A DNA stretch of 64,000 nucleotides from Gillisella vitis (GCF_014204625.1 NZ_JACHLU010000001.1:496001-560000), one strand, 5' to 3'. Shown: positions 45,771-55,827, numbered from the stretch's first letter. Program-made: numbers and translations. The notes: generated by a model not told the origin, from the letters alone.

Positions 45771-46955
45771 ATGACATTCGATTTTGCCATCACCGGCGCA
45801 AAAGTTTTTAATGGCACTGACTTTCTGGATCGCGTCACCATGGTGGTGTCAGATCGCAAGATTGCCAGCCTTGTTGCCGATGATACCTTATCAGCCAGCG
45901 TCCCGCGGCTTGATGCTGGCGGCGCAATGATTGTGCCCGGCTTTATTGATCTTCAGGTCAATGGTGGCGGTGGCGTCCTGCTGAATAATCAACCCGATGT
46001 GGATGGCATCCGCAGGATATGCGCAACCCATGCCCGTTTTGGCACAACAGCGCTGTTGCCAACCCTGATCACCGATGATGTGCTGGTGCGCGATCAGGCC
46101 ATCATCGCCGGGCAACACGCCCATGCCGCCGGTGTTCCGGGCTTTCTTGGCCTGCATTTCGAAGGACCGCATCTGTCTGTTGTGCGCAAAGGCACGCATG
46201 ATCCGGCGCTGATCCGCCCCATGACAGACAATGATCTTGCCGTACTTTGTGCCGCCGTCGGCAGCTTTGGAAGGTCACTGATCACCATTGCCCCGGAAAA
46301 TGTCAGCACAGATCAGGTCAAGGCCCTGCGCGAGGCAGGCTATGTCGTCAGCCTTGGCCACACGGATGTTGGCTGCGCCGGTGTCGCGCCTTATGTTGCA
46401 GCGGGTGCGACCATGGTGACACATTTGTTCAATGCCATGAGCCAGATGGGCAACCGGGAGCCGGGACTGGTGGGGGCCGCCCTTTCAACGCCCGCTCTTT
46501 GCTGCGGATTGATTGCCGATGGCTTTCATGTGGACCCGATAACCATGGCCATTGCCTTGCGGGCAAAACAGGGACCGGGGCGAATCTTCCTTGTCACCGA
46601 TGCCATGTCCAGCATTGGCACTGATGAGGATGGCTTCATGCTCAATGGCCGCCAGATTTATCGTAAAGACGGCCGCTTGACGTTAGCCGATGGCACATTG
46701 GCCGGGGCCGACATTGACATGCTGTCCTGTGTGCGTTTTGCGCATCAGCAACTTGGCGTGAGCATGGGCGAGGCCATCAACATGGCATCTCTTTATCCCG
46801 CCGAAGCCATTGGCTGTCTCCACAAAGGTCAATTGGCGGAAGGCATGGACGCTGATTTCCTCATTCTGACACCGGGTATGGACCTTGTTTCGACGTGGAT
46901 AGGTGGAACCTGCGTTCATAGTCGCGCACCCTATATGGAGCCATCTTTGCCATGA
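45771..46955 (+). CDS. nagA: N-acetylglucosamine-6-phosphate deacetylase
   Basis: A 394-residue amidohydrolase that removes acetate from GlcNAc-6-phosphate. Motifs are GFIDLQVNGGGGVLLN, LGLHFEGPHLS (catalytic Glu), SLGHTDVG (metal His), THLFNAMSQM and LVTDAMSS (catalytic Asp). The residues that bind metal and sugar phosphate all seem present. The kinase gene overlaps its end by 4 bases. No nagB deaminase, the next step, is found in the window. Confidence 0.95.
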   Translation: MTFDFAITGAKVFNGTDFLDRVTMVVSDRKIASLVADDTLSASVPRLDAGGAMIVPGFIDLQVNGGGGVLLNNQPDVDGIRRICATHARFGTTALLPTLITDDVLVRDQAIIAGQHAHAAGVPGFLGLHFEGPHLSVVRKGTHDPALIRPMTDNDLAVLCAAVGSFGRSLITIAPENVSTDQVKALREAGYVVSLGHTDVGCAGVAPYVAAGATMVTHLFNAMSQMGNREPGLVGAALSTPALCCGLIADGFHVDPITMAIALRAKQGPGRIFLVTDAMSSIGTDEDGFMLNGRQIYRKDGRLTLADGTLAGADIDMLSCVRFAHQQLGVSMGEAINMASLYPAEAIGCLHKGQLAEGMDADFLILTPGMDLVSTWIGGTCVHSRAPYMEPSLP

Positions 46956-47860
46956 TCGTCTGCTTTGACATTGGCGGCACTGCAATCAAAGGAGCCGCCG
47001 CCTATTCGCCGGAGGACATTCGCCCCTTTCCTCGCCTGCCAACGCCAACAACGGATTTCAACGCCTTTGTCGATGCTTTGAGGTCGGTTATTGAACAGGT
47101 GGGGGAGCGTCCTGATTGCGTTGCGCTTTCCCTTTGCGGCATTATCGATCCTGATACCGGCCTTGCGGTCGTTGCCAACATTGCCTGCATTCATGGAAGA
47201 CCCTTGAAAGCCGATCTGGAAGCCGCACTCGGCCTGCCTGTGCTGATTGCCAATGATGCGGACTGCTTTGTGCTGGCAGAGGCAGCCCTTGGGGCCGGAC
47301 GCGGTCATCGTGTTGTGTTTGGAGCCATTCTGGGCACCGGCGTTGGTGGCGGGTTGGTGATTGATGGCCATCTCATCAACAGCGACGGCGGCTTTGCCGG
47401 AGAATGGGGTCACGGCCCCATTGCCGCCACCGAGGCCGGAACGCCGCCCGCCCAGCTGCCACGGTTTCAGTGCGGCTGCGGCCAGATGGGCTGTATTGAC
47501 GCCACATGCAGCGCGCGCGGCATTGAAAAACTCCATCTGCACCTCAACCACATCAGCACCTCAAGCGAAGACATTGTCAGTGCATTGCAAAACGGAGATG
47601 CCGCCGCAAGCCACACCATTTCGGTGTTTCTCGATGTGATTTCGGCCCCGCTGGCGCTGGTGGTCAATATCACCGGCACAACTATCATCCCGGTGGGCGG
47701 CGGGCTTTCCAACGCACCCAGCCTGATTGCAGCCATTGATGTGGCGGTCCGGGACCGTATTCTGCGGAAATTTTCGCGCCCGCTGGTGGTTCCGGCCCAG
47801 TGCGTGATCGAGCCGGGCTTGATCGGTGCCGCCATTCTGGGTTTATCGGCCGTCGCCTGA
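46952..47860 (+). CDS. ROK-family sugar kinase, probable N-acetylglucosamine/N-acetylmannosamine kinase
   Basis: A 302-residue ROK kinase. The ATP-binding motif is CFDIGGTAIKGA, the ROK signature GAILGTGVGGGLVIDG, and the zinc motif CGCGQMGCIDATCS, with the upstream His in GEWGHGPI. The usual glutamate after the last zinc Cys region is replaced by Asp (GCIDA), a conservative change. It would phosphorylate the N-acetylhexosamine released by the hexosaminidase to give the NagA substrate. Its ATGA overlap with nagA shows coupling. Confidence 0.92.
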   Translation: MIVCFDIGGTAIKGAAAYSPEDIRPFPRLPTPTTDFNAFVDALRSVIEQVGERPDCVALSLCGIIDPDTGLAVVANIACIHGRPLKADLEAALGLPVLIANDADCFVLAEAALGAGRGHRVVFGAILGTGVGGGLVIDGHLINSDGGFAGEWGHGPIAATEAGTPPAQLPRFQCGCGQMGCIDATCSARGIEKLHLHLNHISTSSEDIVSALQNGDAAASHTISVFLDVISAPLALVVNITGTTIIPVGGGLSNAPSLIAAIDVAVRDRILRKFSRPLVVPAQCVIEPGLIGAAILGLSAVA

Positions 47861-47870
47861 CGCGGGATGA

Positions 47871-49244
47871 TCAAAGATCATCGGCTCCCGAAAATGTCTT
47901 GCGAACAATACCATGCCGTTGAAGCTTGTCGTAAAATGTCTTTCTGGGGATTTTCAGCGCTTCCAGGGTCTGGCGCACATCGCCATCATAGCGGCTCAGG
48001 GTGTCGCGGATAATCTCCGCTTCAAAACGCTCCAGCCGCTCCGGCAGCGAAAAACCCGCATGATGACCATCTGTCGCCAAAGCATCGAATCCGCTGCCTG
48101 GTGTTTCAAACTCCTCCAGCCCAAGCACAAAGCGCTCGGCAAAATGCGCCAGTTCGCGCACATTGCCGGGCCAGTCATGCTGCTGCAAATAGCGGGCAAC
48201 CTCTACGCTCATCGGCCGAGGCTCCAGCCGAAACCGGCTGGCGGCCCGCTCAACAAAATGCGCAAACAGCAGCGGCACATCGGGCTTTCGCTCCCGGAGC
48301 GGCGGTATTGTCAGCGTCACCACATTCAACCGATAATACAGATCTTCCCGAAAATCGCCCCGCTGTGCGGGATCGCCAAGATTGACCTTGGCCGCCGCCA
48401 CCACCCGCAAGTCCACCGGGCGAACTTCATTGGTGCCAAGCGGCGTCACTTCACGCATTTCCAGAACCCGCAGCATCCGCACCTGCGTCGATGTCGGCAT
48501 ACTTTCGATTTCATCGAGAAACAGCGTACCTCCGCTGGAATGTTCAACCCTGCCGACACGCTTTTTCTGCGCGCCGGTAAAGGCACCGGATTCGTGGCCG
48601 AACAGCTCGCTTTCAATCACGCTTTCCGGCAAGGTTCCGCAGTTCAAGGCAACAAAATTGCCCTTGGCCCGGCGGCTTAAACTGTGCAGCAGGCTGGCCA
48701 CAACTTCCTTGCCGCTGCCGGTTTCACCTGTCACCAGCACATCCACATCAGTATCGGCTATCTGGCGCAAGGTGCGGCGCAGGCGCTCCATGGCCGGTGT
48801 TTGCCCAATCAGTGGCAGGCCTTCCTGTGCACTCTCTGCCGCTTGCCGAAGCCTGCGGTTTTCCAGCACAAGATGGCGCTTTTCCGCGGCACGATGCACG
48901 CTCTGGCTCAGGCGGTCGGTGGCAAACGGCTTGGTAATAAAGTCATAGGCACCATCCTTGATGGCCGCCACCGCCATGGCAATATCGCCATGACCCGTCA
49001 CCAGAATCATCGGCAAATCGGGGTCCATCGCTTTGACCCGGCGAAACACGTCCAGCCCATCAATGTCCGGCATCCGAATATCAGACACCACCACACCGCC
49101 AAAATCGGAGCTGATCGCCCGCAGCGCTTCCAGTGGCGATGAGAACGCGGCCACATCAAAGCCAGCCAGCTCCAGCGTCTGCCGGGTGGCGCGCAACAGA
49201 TCTTCATCATTGTCAATCAGAATGACAGGTGCTGGTGCGTTCAT
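47871..49244 (-). CDS. dctD: C4-dicarboxylate sigma-54-dependent response regulator
   Basis: A 457-residue NtrC-family activator. The receiver domain has phospho-acceptor Asp55 in VVSDIRMPD. The AAA+ domain has Walker A GETGSGKE and the sigma-54-contacting [11 protein letters not shown]-terminal Fis-type helix-turn-helix ([20 protein letters not shown]) binds DNA. It is activated by DctB in the presence of succinate, malate or fumarate and switches on dctA. Start ATG 49244 overlaps the dctB stop by 4 bases. It converges with the ROK kinase gene, only 10 bases away. Confidence 0.95.
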   Translation of the reverse strand: MNAPAPVILIDNDEDLLRATRQTLELAGFDVAAFSSPLEALRAISSDFGGVVVSDIRMPDIDGLDVFRRVKAMDPDLPMILVTGHGDIAMAVAAIKDGAYDFITKPFATDRLSQSVHRAAEKRHLVLENRRLRQAAESAQEGLPLIGQTPAMERLRRTLRQIADTDVDVLVTGETGSGKEVVASLLHSLSRRAKGNFVALNCGTLPESVIESELFGHESGAFTGAQKKRVGRVEHSSGGTLFLDEIESMPTSTQVRMLRVLEMREVTPLGTNEVRPVDLRVVAAAKVNLGDPAQRGDFREDLYYRLNVVTLTIPPLRERKPDVPLLFAHFVERAASRFRLEPRPMSVEVARYLQQHDWPGNVRELAHFAERFVLGLEEFETPGSGFDALATDGHHAGFSLPERLERFEAEIIRDTLSRYDGDVRQTLEALKIPRKTFYDKLQRHGIVRKTFSGADDL

Positions 49245-51100
49245 AAATCTGCTTTCAAAAGATGAATGGTAAACGTGGTGCCACGGTCATTGCTCTCAAC
49301 CAGCAAACGTCCGCCGTAATCGCTGATAATATCGCGTGAAATCACCAGCCCCAGCCCCAGTCCCTTTTCTTTTGAGGTCGAAAACGGTGTAAACAACAGC
49401 GGGCGGATGTCGGAGGGAATGCCGGGACCATTATCCTGCACGGTGACAATCACCTCATCATCAACGGCCTGTGCCGATATTTCAACGCGCGCGTCGGGGG
49501 CATCATCCAGCGCTTCCAATGCATTTTGAAACAGGTTGATCAACACCTGCTCCAGCCGGATACGATTGCCCTTGACGACAAGAGTGTCCGGCAAAGCCTG
49601 AATTTTCAAAGCATCAAGCCGTCCGGCAAACCGGCTCCGCAGAAGCACCACGGCCCCATCCACCACATCGCGCAGCAGCACCGGTTGCGGGGCCGTGCGG
49701 CCCTTGCGGGCAAAGGCTTTCAACTCCTCGGTAATCGAGCCAATCCGCGCTGTCAGTGCTGAAACCGATGTCAGATTGTCTTTGACGATGTCGATCTGTT
49801 GACGCTCCAGAAACACAATTGCATTTTCTGCAAAGGCGCGGATTGTGGCCACAGGCTGGTTGATTTCATGGGCAACACCGGCAGCGACCTGCCCCAGAAT
49901 GGCCAGCCGGTTGGCCTGCACCAATTCCTGCTGCACCACCTGCAATCGCCCTTCGGTGGCCCTGTGTCCGGCAATCTCGGCCTCAAGCCGGTCGCGGGCA
50001 CGCAACAGATCCATGGTGCGCTCATCCACCCGCCGCTCCAGCTCCAGCTGATTGGCCTCGGCGCGGGCAAACCGAATGGCTCCCGCCTGACGACGCCACA
50101 GAACCACTGCGCATATCAGAAAAAATGGCACCAGCACGGCCAACATCAGCAGGCGCAATTCGCGGACCGTGGACGCAATCGCCGCATCGACCGGCACAAG
50201 ATAGTTAAGCTGCCAGTTTGTCGTTGGAACCGGCATGGACACATAGAGATAATTGGCAGGCACATCACCGGGCAAAACAGCCCGCACCAGCATCATGCCA
50301 CCCTCAATGCTCTCAGCACGATTAAAAGGCAGCGGGGCCAAAGGCGCATTGCCAAATTGCAGGCTGGTGCGAATATCGCGCACCTCATCCGGCAGCAAGG
50401 TGGATAGTGTCATAAACCGCCAGGAGGGAATGCTGGAAATCAGCACCACACCATGCCGGTCGGTGACAAAGGCGGCACGCGAGACCTCAAGCCAGTCGCT
50501 CTCAAGCTGATCAAACTCTGCTTTGACAACCACAACGCCTTCTGGCGCAGTCTCAGGCCCGACCCTTCTGGAGATATACAGGCCAGGACGTTTGCTGATA
50601 CTGCCAAGGGCGAAATGCTCTGCCGTGCCGCTGCTCATAGAGCGTTTGAAATAGTCCCGAAATGAATAGTCGACGCCAACAAAGCTGGTTGCTTCCTGCC
50701 AGTTGCTGGAGGCAATCGCAACGCCATCTGCATTGGTCACATAGAGCACAGACGCACTTGTCGCAGCCACGAGGCGCTCCAGCTTGTCATTCAACCGCGC
50801 AACGGCCGAAGCGGTTTTCAACGTCAGCGCATCCAGCACCTGCTGATCCTCGGCCAGCAAAAGGGGCAAAGACCGGGGCCGCTCCAGCACCGCCCGCAGC
50901 AAGGCCACCTTCAATCCGGCACTGACCCGCGCCTGATCCTCGGTGTCTTCCATGGCAATATCCCGGCCATAAAGTCCGGCACCATAAAGCCCGAGCGCCG
51001 TCACCACACAGGCAAACAGCGCCAACAACAGCCAGGCCCGTTTCGGCCTTGCTGGCGGCACCTTCACCCCAATGTCGTTATGCTGACCATCAAAACCCAT
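49241..51100 (-). CDS. dctB: C4-dicarboxylate sensor histidine kinase
   Basis: A 619-residue membrane kinase. A first membrane segment at about 25-45 and a second near 315 enclose a periplasmic double-Cache domain of about 260 residues that binds dicarboxylates. A coiled-coil linker follows, then the dimerisation helix with phospho-His in [13 protein letters not shown] and the ATPase domain ([21 protein letters not shown]). ATG 51100 was chosen since it gives the usual length; the open frame extends to 51364 across the dctA promoter, which is not expected to be coding. Confidence 0.95.
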   Translation of the reverse strand: MGFDGQHNDIGVKVPPARPKRAWLLLALFACVVTALGLYGAGLYGRDIAMEDTEDQARVSAGLKVALLRAVLERPRSLPLLLAEDQQVLDALTLKTASAVARLNDKLERLVAATSASVLYVTNADGVAIASSNWQEATSFVGVDYSFRDYFKRSMSSGTAEHFALGSISKRPGLYISRRVGPETAPEGVVVVKAEFDQLESDWLEVSRAAFVTDRHGVVLISSIPSWRFMTLSTLLPDEVRDIRTSLQFGNAPLAPLPFNRAESIEGGMMLVRAVLPGDVPANYLYVSMPVPTTNWQLNYLVPVDAAIASTVRELRLLMLAVLVPFFLICAVVLWRRQAGAIRFARAEANQLELERRVDERTMDLLRARDRLEAEIAGHRATEGRLQVVQQELVQANRLAILGQVAAGVAHEINQPVATIRAFAENAIVFLERQQIDIVKDNLTSVSALTARIGSITEELKAFARKGRTAPQPVLLRDVVDGAVVLLRSRFAGRLDALKIQALPDTLVVKGNRIRLEQVLINLFQNALEALDDAPDARVEISAQAVDDEVIVTVQDNGPGIPSDIRPLLFTPFSTSKEKGLGLGLVISRDIISDYGGRLLVESNDRGTTFTIHLLKADL

Positions 51101-51108
51101 GGGCAACG

Positions 51109-51160
51109 TTGTGCATTTTTCCAGACAAACATCAACTACCCGTCCGAAATTTCGCACAAT
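51109..51160. promoter_or_regulatory. Two putative DctD upstream activator sites
   Basis: TTGTGC...ACAA at 51109-51128 and, on the minus strand, TTGTGCGAAATTTCGGAC at 51159-51142 both resemble rhizobial DctD sites (TTGTGCGGA-like inverted repeats). They lie about 70-120 bases before the sigma-54 promoter of dctA, the normal distance. The first directly abuts the dctB start, so DctD could also affect dctB. Confidence 0.65.
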
Positions 51161-51230
51161 ATTGGTTGGTATTCGTGCAAGAAATGGATTTTTTTGTGTC
51201 TTTTCAATGGCCTTGATTGCGCACCGTGTT

Positions 51231-51245
51231 TGGCACGATCTTTGC
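51231..51245 (+). promoter_or_regulatory. Sigma-54 promoter of dctA
   Basis: TGGCAC-N5-TTGC at 51231-51245 is a perfect match to the -24/-12 consensus, 92 bases before the dctA start. It explains control by the DctB/DctD system encoded divergently. Confidence 0.92.
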
Positions 51246-51336
51246 TGACAATATCCAAACATCTGTTGTGATGTCGATAACCTGCATACGCCCCGGGAGG
51301 CCGATCCGTTCGGTTGGGGCACTGACGGAGGGTCCG

Positions 51337-52674
51337 ATGCATATTGATACGTCCGCTGCCCCAAAAGGCGGCAAACTCCCCTTTTACCGCCACCTGTATT
51401 TTCAGGTCGTGGTGGCCATCATTGCCGGTATTCTGCTCGGCCATTTTTACCCTTCCACGGGTGAAGCCCTCAAGCCTCTTGGCGATGCCTTCATCAAGCT
51501 GGTGAAAATGGTGATCGCGCCGGTGATCTTCCTCACCGTGGCAACCGGCATTGCCGGTATGAGCGACCTCAAAAAAGTCGGGCGCGTGGCCGGAAAGGCC
51601 ATGATCTACTTTTTGACCTTCTCAACGCTTGCGCTTGTTGTTGGTCTCCTGGTTGCCAATGTTCTGCACCCGGGCAGCGGAATGCACATCAATCCAGCCA
51701 CGCTGGATTCCAAGGCCGTAGCATCCTACGCCCAGCAGGCGCATGATTCGACGATTACCGGCTTTTTGATGAATATCATTCCCAACACCATTGTCGGGGC
51801 CTTCTCGACAGGTGATATTCTTCAGGTTCTGTTCTTCTCCATCCTTTTTGGTCTTGCGCTGGCCATGGTGGGTGATGCTGCCCAGCCTGTGGTGAATTTC
51901 CTTCACGCCCTGACCGCACCCGTATTCAAGCTTGTTGCCATCTTGATGAAGGCAGCTCCGATTGGTGCATTTGGTGCCATGGCCTTTACCATCGGTAAAT
52001 ATGGCATTGGTTCGGTTACCAATCTCGCCTATCTGATTGCGACGTTCTATATCACGTCACTGCTGTTCGTCTTGGTGGTATTGGGCGCAGTTGCACGGTA
52101 CAACCGCTTCTCCATTCTGGCTCTGATCCGCTATATCAAAGAAGAACTGCTTCTGGTTCTGGGAACATCGTCTTCCGAAGCCGCTCTTCCCGGCCTGATG
52201 GCAAAAATGGAACGGGCAGGCTGCAAGCGCTCTGTTGTTGGCCTTGTTATCCCAACCGGATATTCCTTCAACCTTGACGGCACCAATATCTACATGACAT
52301 TGGCGGCGCTGTTCATTGCCCAGGCCACAGACATTCATCTGTCGCTCAGCGAACAGATCCTGCTGCTGCTGGTGGCCATGCTGAGCTCCAAAGGAGCCGC
52401 AGGCATCACCGGAGCTGGCTTCATCACCCTTGCTGCAACGCTCTCTGTGGTGCCTTCGGTGCCAGTGGCCGGCATGGCCCTTATTCTCGGCATTGACCGT
52501 TTCATGTCGGAATGCCGCGCCTTGACCAATTTCGTGGGCAATGCGGTTGCCACCGTGGTTGTTGCCCGTTGGGAAAATGAGCTGGACGTTGAAAAGTTCA
52601 ACGCCGCCATGGCGGGGGAGTTGCCAGAAGAAATCGACGTGGTTGAAGAGTTGCCAGCGCCCGCTGCGGCTTAA
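51337..52674 (+). CDS. dctA: C4-dicarboxylate transport protein (DAACS family)
   Basis: A 445-residue symporter taking up succinate, fumarate and malate with cations across the inner membrane. About 8 membrane helices are present. Family motifs are the serine-rich [16 protein letters not shown] and the [11 protein letters not shown] segment of the binding site. ATG 51337 is preceded by GGAGGG; earlier in-frame starts fall in the promoter region. In rhizobia DctA feeds bacteroids during symbiosis, but it is also used by free-living cells. Confidence 0.95.
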   Translation: MHIDTSAAPKGGKLPFYRHLYFQVVVAIIAGILLGHFYPSTGEALKPLGDAFIKLVKMVIAPVIFLTVATGIAGMSDLKKVGRVAGKAMIYFLTFSTLALVVGLLVANVLHPGSGMHINPATLDSKAVASYAQQAHDSTITGFLMNIIPNTIVGAFSTGDILQVLFFSILFGLALAMVGDAAQPVVNFLHALTAPVFKLVAILMKAAPIGAFGAMAFTIGKYGIGSVTNLAYLIATFYITSLLFVLVVLGAVARYNRFSILALIRYIKEELLLVLGTSSSEAALPGLMAKMERAGCKRSVVGLVIPTGYSFNLDGTNIYMTLAALFIAQATDIHLSLSEQILLLLVAMLSSKGAAGITGAGFITLAATLSVVPSVPVAGMALILGIDRFMSECRALTNFVGNAVATVVVARWENELDVEKFNAAMAGELPEEIDVVEELPAPAAA

Positions 52675-52701
52675 CATAAAACCAGAGATTGATGATCATT
52701 A

Positions 52702-52730
52702 CGCCCCGGTCCAAAGCCGGGGCGTTTTTT
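52702..52730 (+). terminator. Intrinsic terminator of dctA
   Basis: The CGCCCCGG / CCGGGGCG stem with a 7-base loop (TCCAAAG) is followed by six T residues. It lies 27 bases after the dctA stop and 9 bases before the end of the convergent nnrU gene. Confidence 0.92.
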
Positions 52731-52738
52731 ATGGGGTA

Positions 52739-53428
52739 TCAGACGCCGTAAAGGGCGAGCAACAATGGGTCGACGCCGAACAGCACCTCGTGAAAGGCAA
52801 ACAGGAGAAAGCCCGTTATAACGCTTGCGGCAGCAAGCGATACAAGCATGGCCCAATCGCGTCTGAAATGCGTGCATCCACTCAGAATGGCAGCAAAGGG
52901 CACAATGGACGTCACGGCTGCAATTTCTGTCCACCTTTGCCCAAGGCGACGACGCGCACGGCGCTCCAAAATCACCATGCCAAACAGAGCAAACAGCGAA
53001 AGACCGCCGAACAGGATCACACCCCGCGCGTCTCCATTGGGAAAAACATGCCCAAAGGCCCAGAGAAAAAAGCCCCAGAGCACCGGGTGGCGTGTGACAG
53101 CCACAATCGCCCCCACCCGCTCAGAGCCATGAAACGTGATGGAAGCCGGATTGGGGCTGATCAAGCCACAGATGACCAGAAAAAGACCTGTCGGAGCCAA
53201 AATCAATGTCAGCCAAGCCTGCCACGGATGATCCATCCACAGCGTGACATCCTCAACAGTGAGATAGGCATAGAACAGCCAGACCAGCGATGCCAGCGAC
53301 AGCACGGAATAACCCATCATATACCGTCTTCGACCCAGCCGCGAGATCAGCCACTGCCGCAACGATCCAAACGATGGCAGCGAATGCGTCAGAAGAAACA
53401 CAAGAAAAGCGAGCAGGAAATTGGCCAT
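52739..53428 (-). CDS. nnrU: NnrU family membrane protein
   Basis: A 229-residue integral membrane protein of the NnrU/isoprenylcysteine-methyltransferase-like family, with 5-6 membrane segments. The conserved TRHPVLWGFFLWAFGHV and a nearby NGD are the family hallmarks. NnrU was found in denitrifiers, where it affects nitric oxide reductase; its biochemical function is unknown. I chose ATG 53428 (MANFLLAF); ATG 53461 is possible, and neither has a clear ribosome-binding site. It is divergent from the pseudoazurin gene. Confidence 0.85.
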   Translation of the reverse strand: MANFLLAFLVFLLTHSLPSFGSLRQWLISRLGRRRYMMGYSVLSLASLVWLFYAYLTVEDVTLWMDHPWQAWLTLILAPTGLFLVICGLISPNPASITFHGSERVGAIVAVTRHPVLWGFFLWAFGHVFPNGDARGVILFGGLSLFALFGMVILERRARRRLGQRWTEIAAVTSIVPFAAILSGCTHFRRDWAMLVSLAAASVITGFLLFAFHEVLFGVDPLLLALYGV

Positions 53429-53517
53429 GAAACAATGCCGTTCTGGAGAAAATGTCCTCATCTCTTAACACCGCATTGCACAAAAACCTACGTGGCACGC
53501 TGTTCAACAAAACGCGA

Positions 53518-53531
53518 TTTGCGCAAGATCA
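53518..53531. promoter_or_regulatory. Putative FNR/NnrR box between nnrU and pseudoazurin genes
   Basis: TTGCGCAAGATCAA matches the TTGAT-N4-ATCAA consensus at 8 of 10 positions, with one perfect half-site. It lies about 90 bases before nnrU and 170 before the pseudoazurin start. Both are low-oxygen genes, which makes control by an FNR/NnrR-type regulator plausible. Confidence 0.45.
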
Positions 53532-53703
53532 AAGTGTGGTCAGCGAGAAACCATTAAAGCCAGAGGCACTTATTGCATAAGTCTTGAGGCCGAAATCAGC
53601 TTAAAGATAAATTTATGCAACATATACAAATCGTTACGGATATTTTTGGGCGCAATATATGGTGCACAAAGAGTAGCTGTAATCTGGCCACTGGAGATAT
53701 ATC

Positions 53704-54144
53704 ATGGACAAATCGCTCGCCCTTATCGCTCTGATCACGCTCGCCACAGCCAGCCCCACCATGGCGGCCGATTATGAGATTCATATGCTGAACAAGGGAG
53801 CGAATGGACAGGCCATGGTGTTTGAGCCAGCAGCACTCAAGCTTGCACCCGGCGATAGCGTGACATTCATTCCAACAGACAAAGGCCATAGTGCTGAAAC
53901 CATTCCCGGCCTTTTGCCAGAGGGTGCGCAACCCTTCAAAAGCAAGATCAATGAAACCATCAAGGTGACATTTCCAACCGCTGGGGCTTACGGCATCAAA
54001 TGCGCACCCCATATTGGCATGGGCATGGTGGCTGTGATTGTTGTTGGGGATGCGCCTGCGGCCAATGCCGAGGCCCTGCAAAATGCAACCCTGCCGAAAA
54101 AGGCAAAGGATACCCTGTTGGCAGAATTGGCATCCCTCCAGTAA
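53704..54144 (+). CDS. Pseudoazurin (type I blue copper protein)
   Basis: A 146-residue periplasmic electron carrier that usually donates electrons to copper nitrite reductase or other terminal enzymes. The signal peptide ends at MAA-DYE, near residue 22. Copper ligands are His62 (DKGHSAE), Cys100, His103 and Met108 in [13 protein letters not shown] 53704 is preceded by GGAG. No nitrite reductase is in the window. Confidence 0.93.
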   Translation: MDKSLALIALITLATASPTMAADYEIHMLNKGANGQAMVFEPAALKLAPGDSVTFIPTDKGHSAETIPGLLPEGAQPFKSKINETIKVTFPTAGAYGIKCAPHIGMGMVAVIVVGDAPAANAEALQNATLPKKAKDTLLAELASLQ

Positions 54145-54185
54145 ACCACTGGGTTTGCTCTTTTTCCCTGACACACTCTCACAAC

Positions 54186-54214
54186 AAAAAACGTCGGCTC
54201 AATCTGAGCCGACG
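54186..54214 (-). terminator. Intrinsic terminator of the Bax-inhibitor gene
   Basis: CGTCGGCTCA / TGAGCCGACG form a perfect 10-bp stem with a 3-base loop (54192-54214). On the minus strand it is followed by TTTTTT. It is 29 bases past the end of the minus-strand gene and may also stop pseudoazurin transcripts. Confidence 0.9.
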
Positions 54215-54243
54215 CCGTCACGTCAAACAGGGACAGTTAAGTG

Positions 54244-54960
54244 CTATTCGCGCTCACCTGTGAGGTTCAGCAACAGCTGAAAAATATTGACAAAGTTCAG
54301 GTACAGGGACAAAGCACCAAAAACCGCCAGTTTCTGCTGGGACTCCTGATCAATGTTTTCAGCATATTGCTCCTTGATATTCTGGGTATCCCAGGCCGTC
54401 AGGCCAACAAACACCACAATACCAATCACCGAGACAACGAACTGCACCATTGTCGAGCCAAGGAAGATATTGGCGATGGAAGCGATCATAACCCCGATCA
54501 GGCCCATCATCAAAAACGAGCCAAATTTCGACAGATCACGTTTGGTTGTGTAGCCATACAGGCTCATGGCACCAAACATGGTGGCCGAAATGAAGAACGT
54601 TCGCGCAATGCTTGCGCCGGTGAATTGCAGGAAGATTGCCGACATTGACAATCCCATGACGGCGCAAAACGCCCAGAATGCCATTTGCGCAGCGCCAGCC
54701 GACATCGCGTGCAGCCGGAAGGAGAAGAAAAACACAAATGCCAGCGGCGCCAGCATCACCACCCATTTCAGTGGCGTCTGGAAGATGGGCACATACAGAG
54801 CAGGCGTTGAGCCGACAAAATAGGCCACCAATCCGGTGATGACCAGACCGGCCCCCATGTAGTTATAGACGCGCAGCATATGCTGACGCAGCCCCAAGTC
54901 CAGTGCTGCCGCAGACTGCGCACCGGCCCCCATTTGATAGTTTCTATTCATTGGTTCCAT
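54244..54960 (-). CDS. Bax inhibitor-1 / YccA family membrane protein
   Basis: A 238-residue protein with seven predicted membrane segments of the BI-1 (TMBIM) family. Bacterial members are thought to be pH-sensitive calcium-leak or stress proteins. Typical sequence is YNYMGAGLVITGLVAYF near the N terminus and FVGLTAWDTQNIKEQY before the last helix. ATG 54960 was chosen because AGGAGG lies about 8 bases upstream. It ends at a strong terminator and follows the anti-sigma gene on the same strand by 90 bases. Confidence 0.92.
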   Translation of the reverse strand: MEPMNRNYQMGAGAQSAAALDLGLRQHMLRVYNYMGAGLVITGLVAYFVGSTPALYVPIFQTPLKWVVMLAPLAFVFFFSFRLHAMSAGAAQMAFWAFCAVMGLSMSAIFLQFTGASIARTFFISATMFGAMSLYGYTTKRDLSKFGSFLMMGLIGVMIASIANIFLGSTMVQFVVSVIGIVVFVGLTAWDTQNIKEQYAENIDQESQQKLAVFGALSLYLNFVNIFQLLLNLTGERE

Positions 54961-55050
54961 CGATAGAGCCTCCTTGGATTGCTTTCTGGCGGTGGTCACG
55001 TCCACCTGCCGAAATCTTTGAAATTCAGACCTGCCTTGCCCGAGCACAGA

Positions 55051-55827
55051 TCAATAAAGCGTTCTGGCCAGCCGATCCGCAGCATCGGTCAACGTGTCAG
55101 AGTCTTCCCCATGGGAAACAAGCGCATAGGCAACCTCGCCAATCTGCCAATAGGCCGCATTGGCCTTGCCTGAATGGGCCAATGTCACCCGCTGCACCGA
55201 AAACGTGCCTGTTCTGGCCGCATAGAGAGTCAGTTCGTCACGGTTTCGCGGCTTCACGGACATTTCCACACTCGGCCCAAAGGCCGACGGAAAGATCTGG
55301 CTGTCCATGACCGCCCAGTTTGCCGGAAGCTCCGGCAAAACAATTCCCGTCGCGGCACGCACTTCACCAGCATTGAATGGGGCTTGCGGTGTCGCTGGCC
55401 GCAGCTTCTCACGCACCAGTGTCGCCTCATGGGCCTGCAATGCCTCCTGCACGAAGGCAGGCGTTGGCGTCGACGCCACCACAGGCGTTGCCGAAAACGG
55501 GTTGATCAGCGAATGAGCTGCCCAGCCAAAGCCTATGAACATCGCCACGGCAGCAGCCCGGCGCACAATCGCAATCCGGCCACGGTTCATCAGAGCCTGT
55601 TCCAGCACCCGCGCCGAGTTCCGGCTCTTGTGCGTGCCAACGGCGGCAACACCGCGCATCGCCAACCGCAATTCATCGCGCACCCGCAAATCTGCCATCA
55701 CCTGCGCCGCCCGCTCCGGCGATTGCGCCAGATAGGCTTCAACATCGATACGACGCTCAACGCTCAACTGATCATCGAGGTAAGCATGAATGTCCTCTTC
55801 GGCGATCAGATCAGGATGCGGTGTCAT
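55051..55827 (-). CDS. Membrane-bound anti-sigma factor
   Basis: A 258-residue single-span protein. The N-terminal 65 residues (HPDLIAEEDIHAYLDDQLS) match the sigma-binding start of this anti-sigma type, but the zinc motif His-x3-Cys-x2-Cys is absent. One membrane segment lies at about 89-107, leaving a periplasmic C-terminal domain of about 150 residues that could sense stress. ATG 55827 is preceded by TTGGAGG. It overlaps the sigma factor gene by 17 bases, the usual layout for a regulator and its target. Confidence 0.88.
   Translation of the reverse strand: MTPHPDLIAEEDIHAYLDDQLSVERRIDVEAYLAQSPERAAQVMADLRVRDELRLAMRGVAAVGTHKSRNSARVLEQALMNRGRIAIVRRAAAVAMFIGFGWAAHSLINPFSATPVVASTPTPAFVQEALQAHEATLVREKLRPATPQAPFNAGEVRAATGIVLPELPANWAVMDSQIFPSAFGPSVEMSVKPRNRDELTLYAARTGTFSVQRVTLAHSGKANAAYWQIGEVAYALVSHGEDSDTLTDAADRLARTLY

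Noticed and set aside
52541..53557. 338-codon open frame on the plus strand
   Set aside because: It runs through the dctA end, its terminator and antisense to nnrU; composition is not protein-like.
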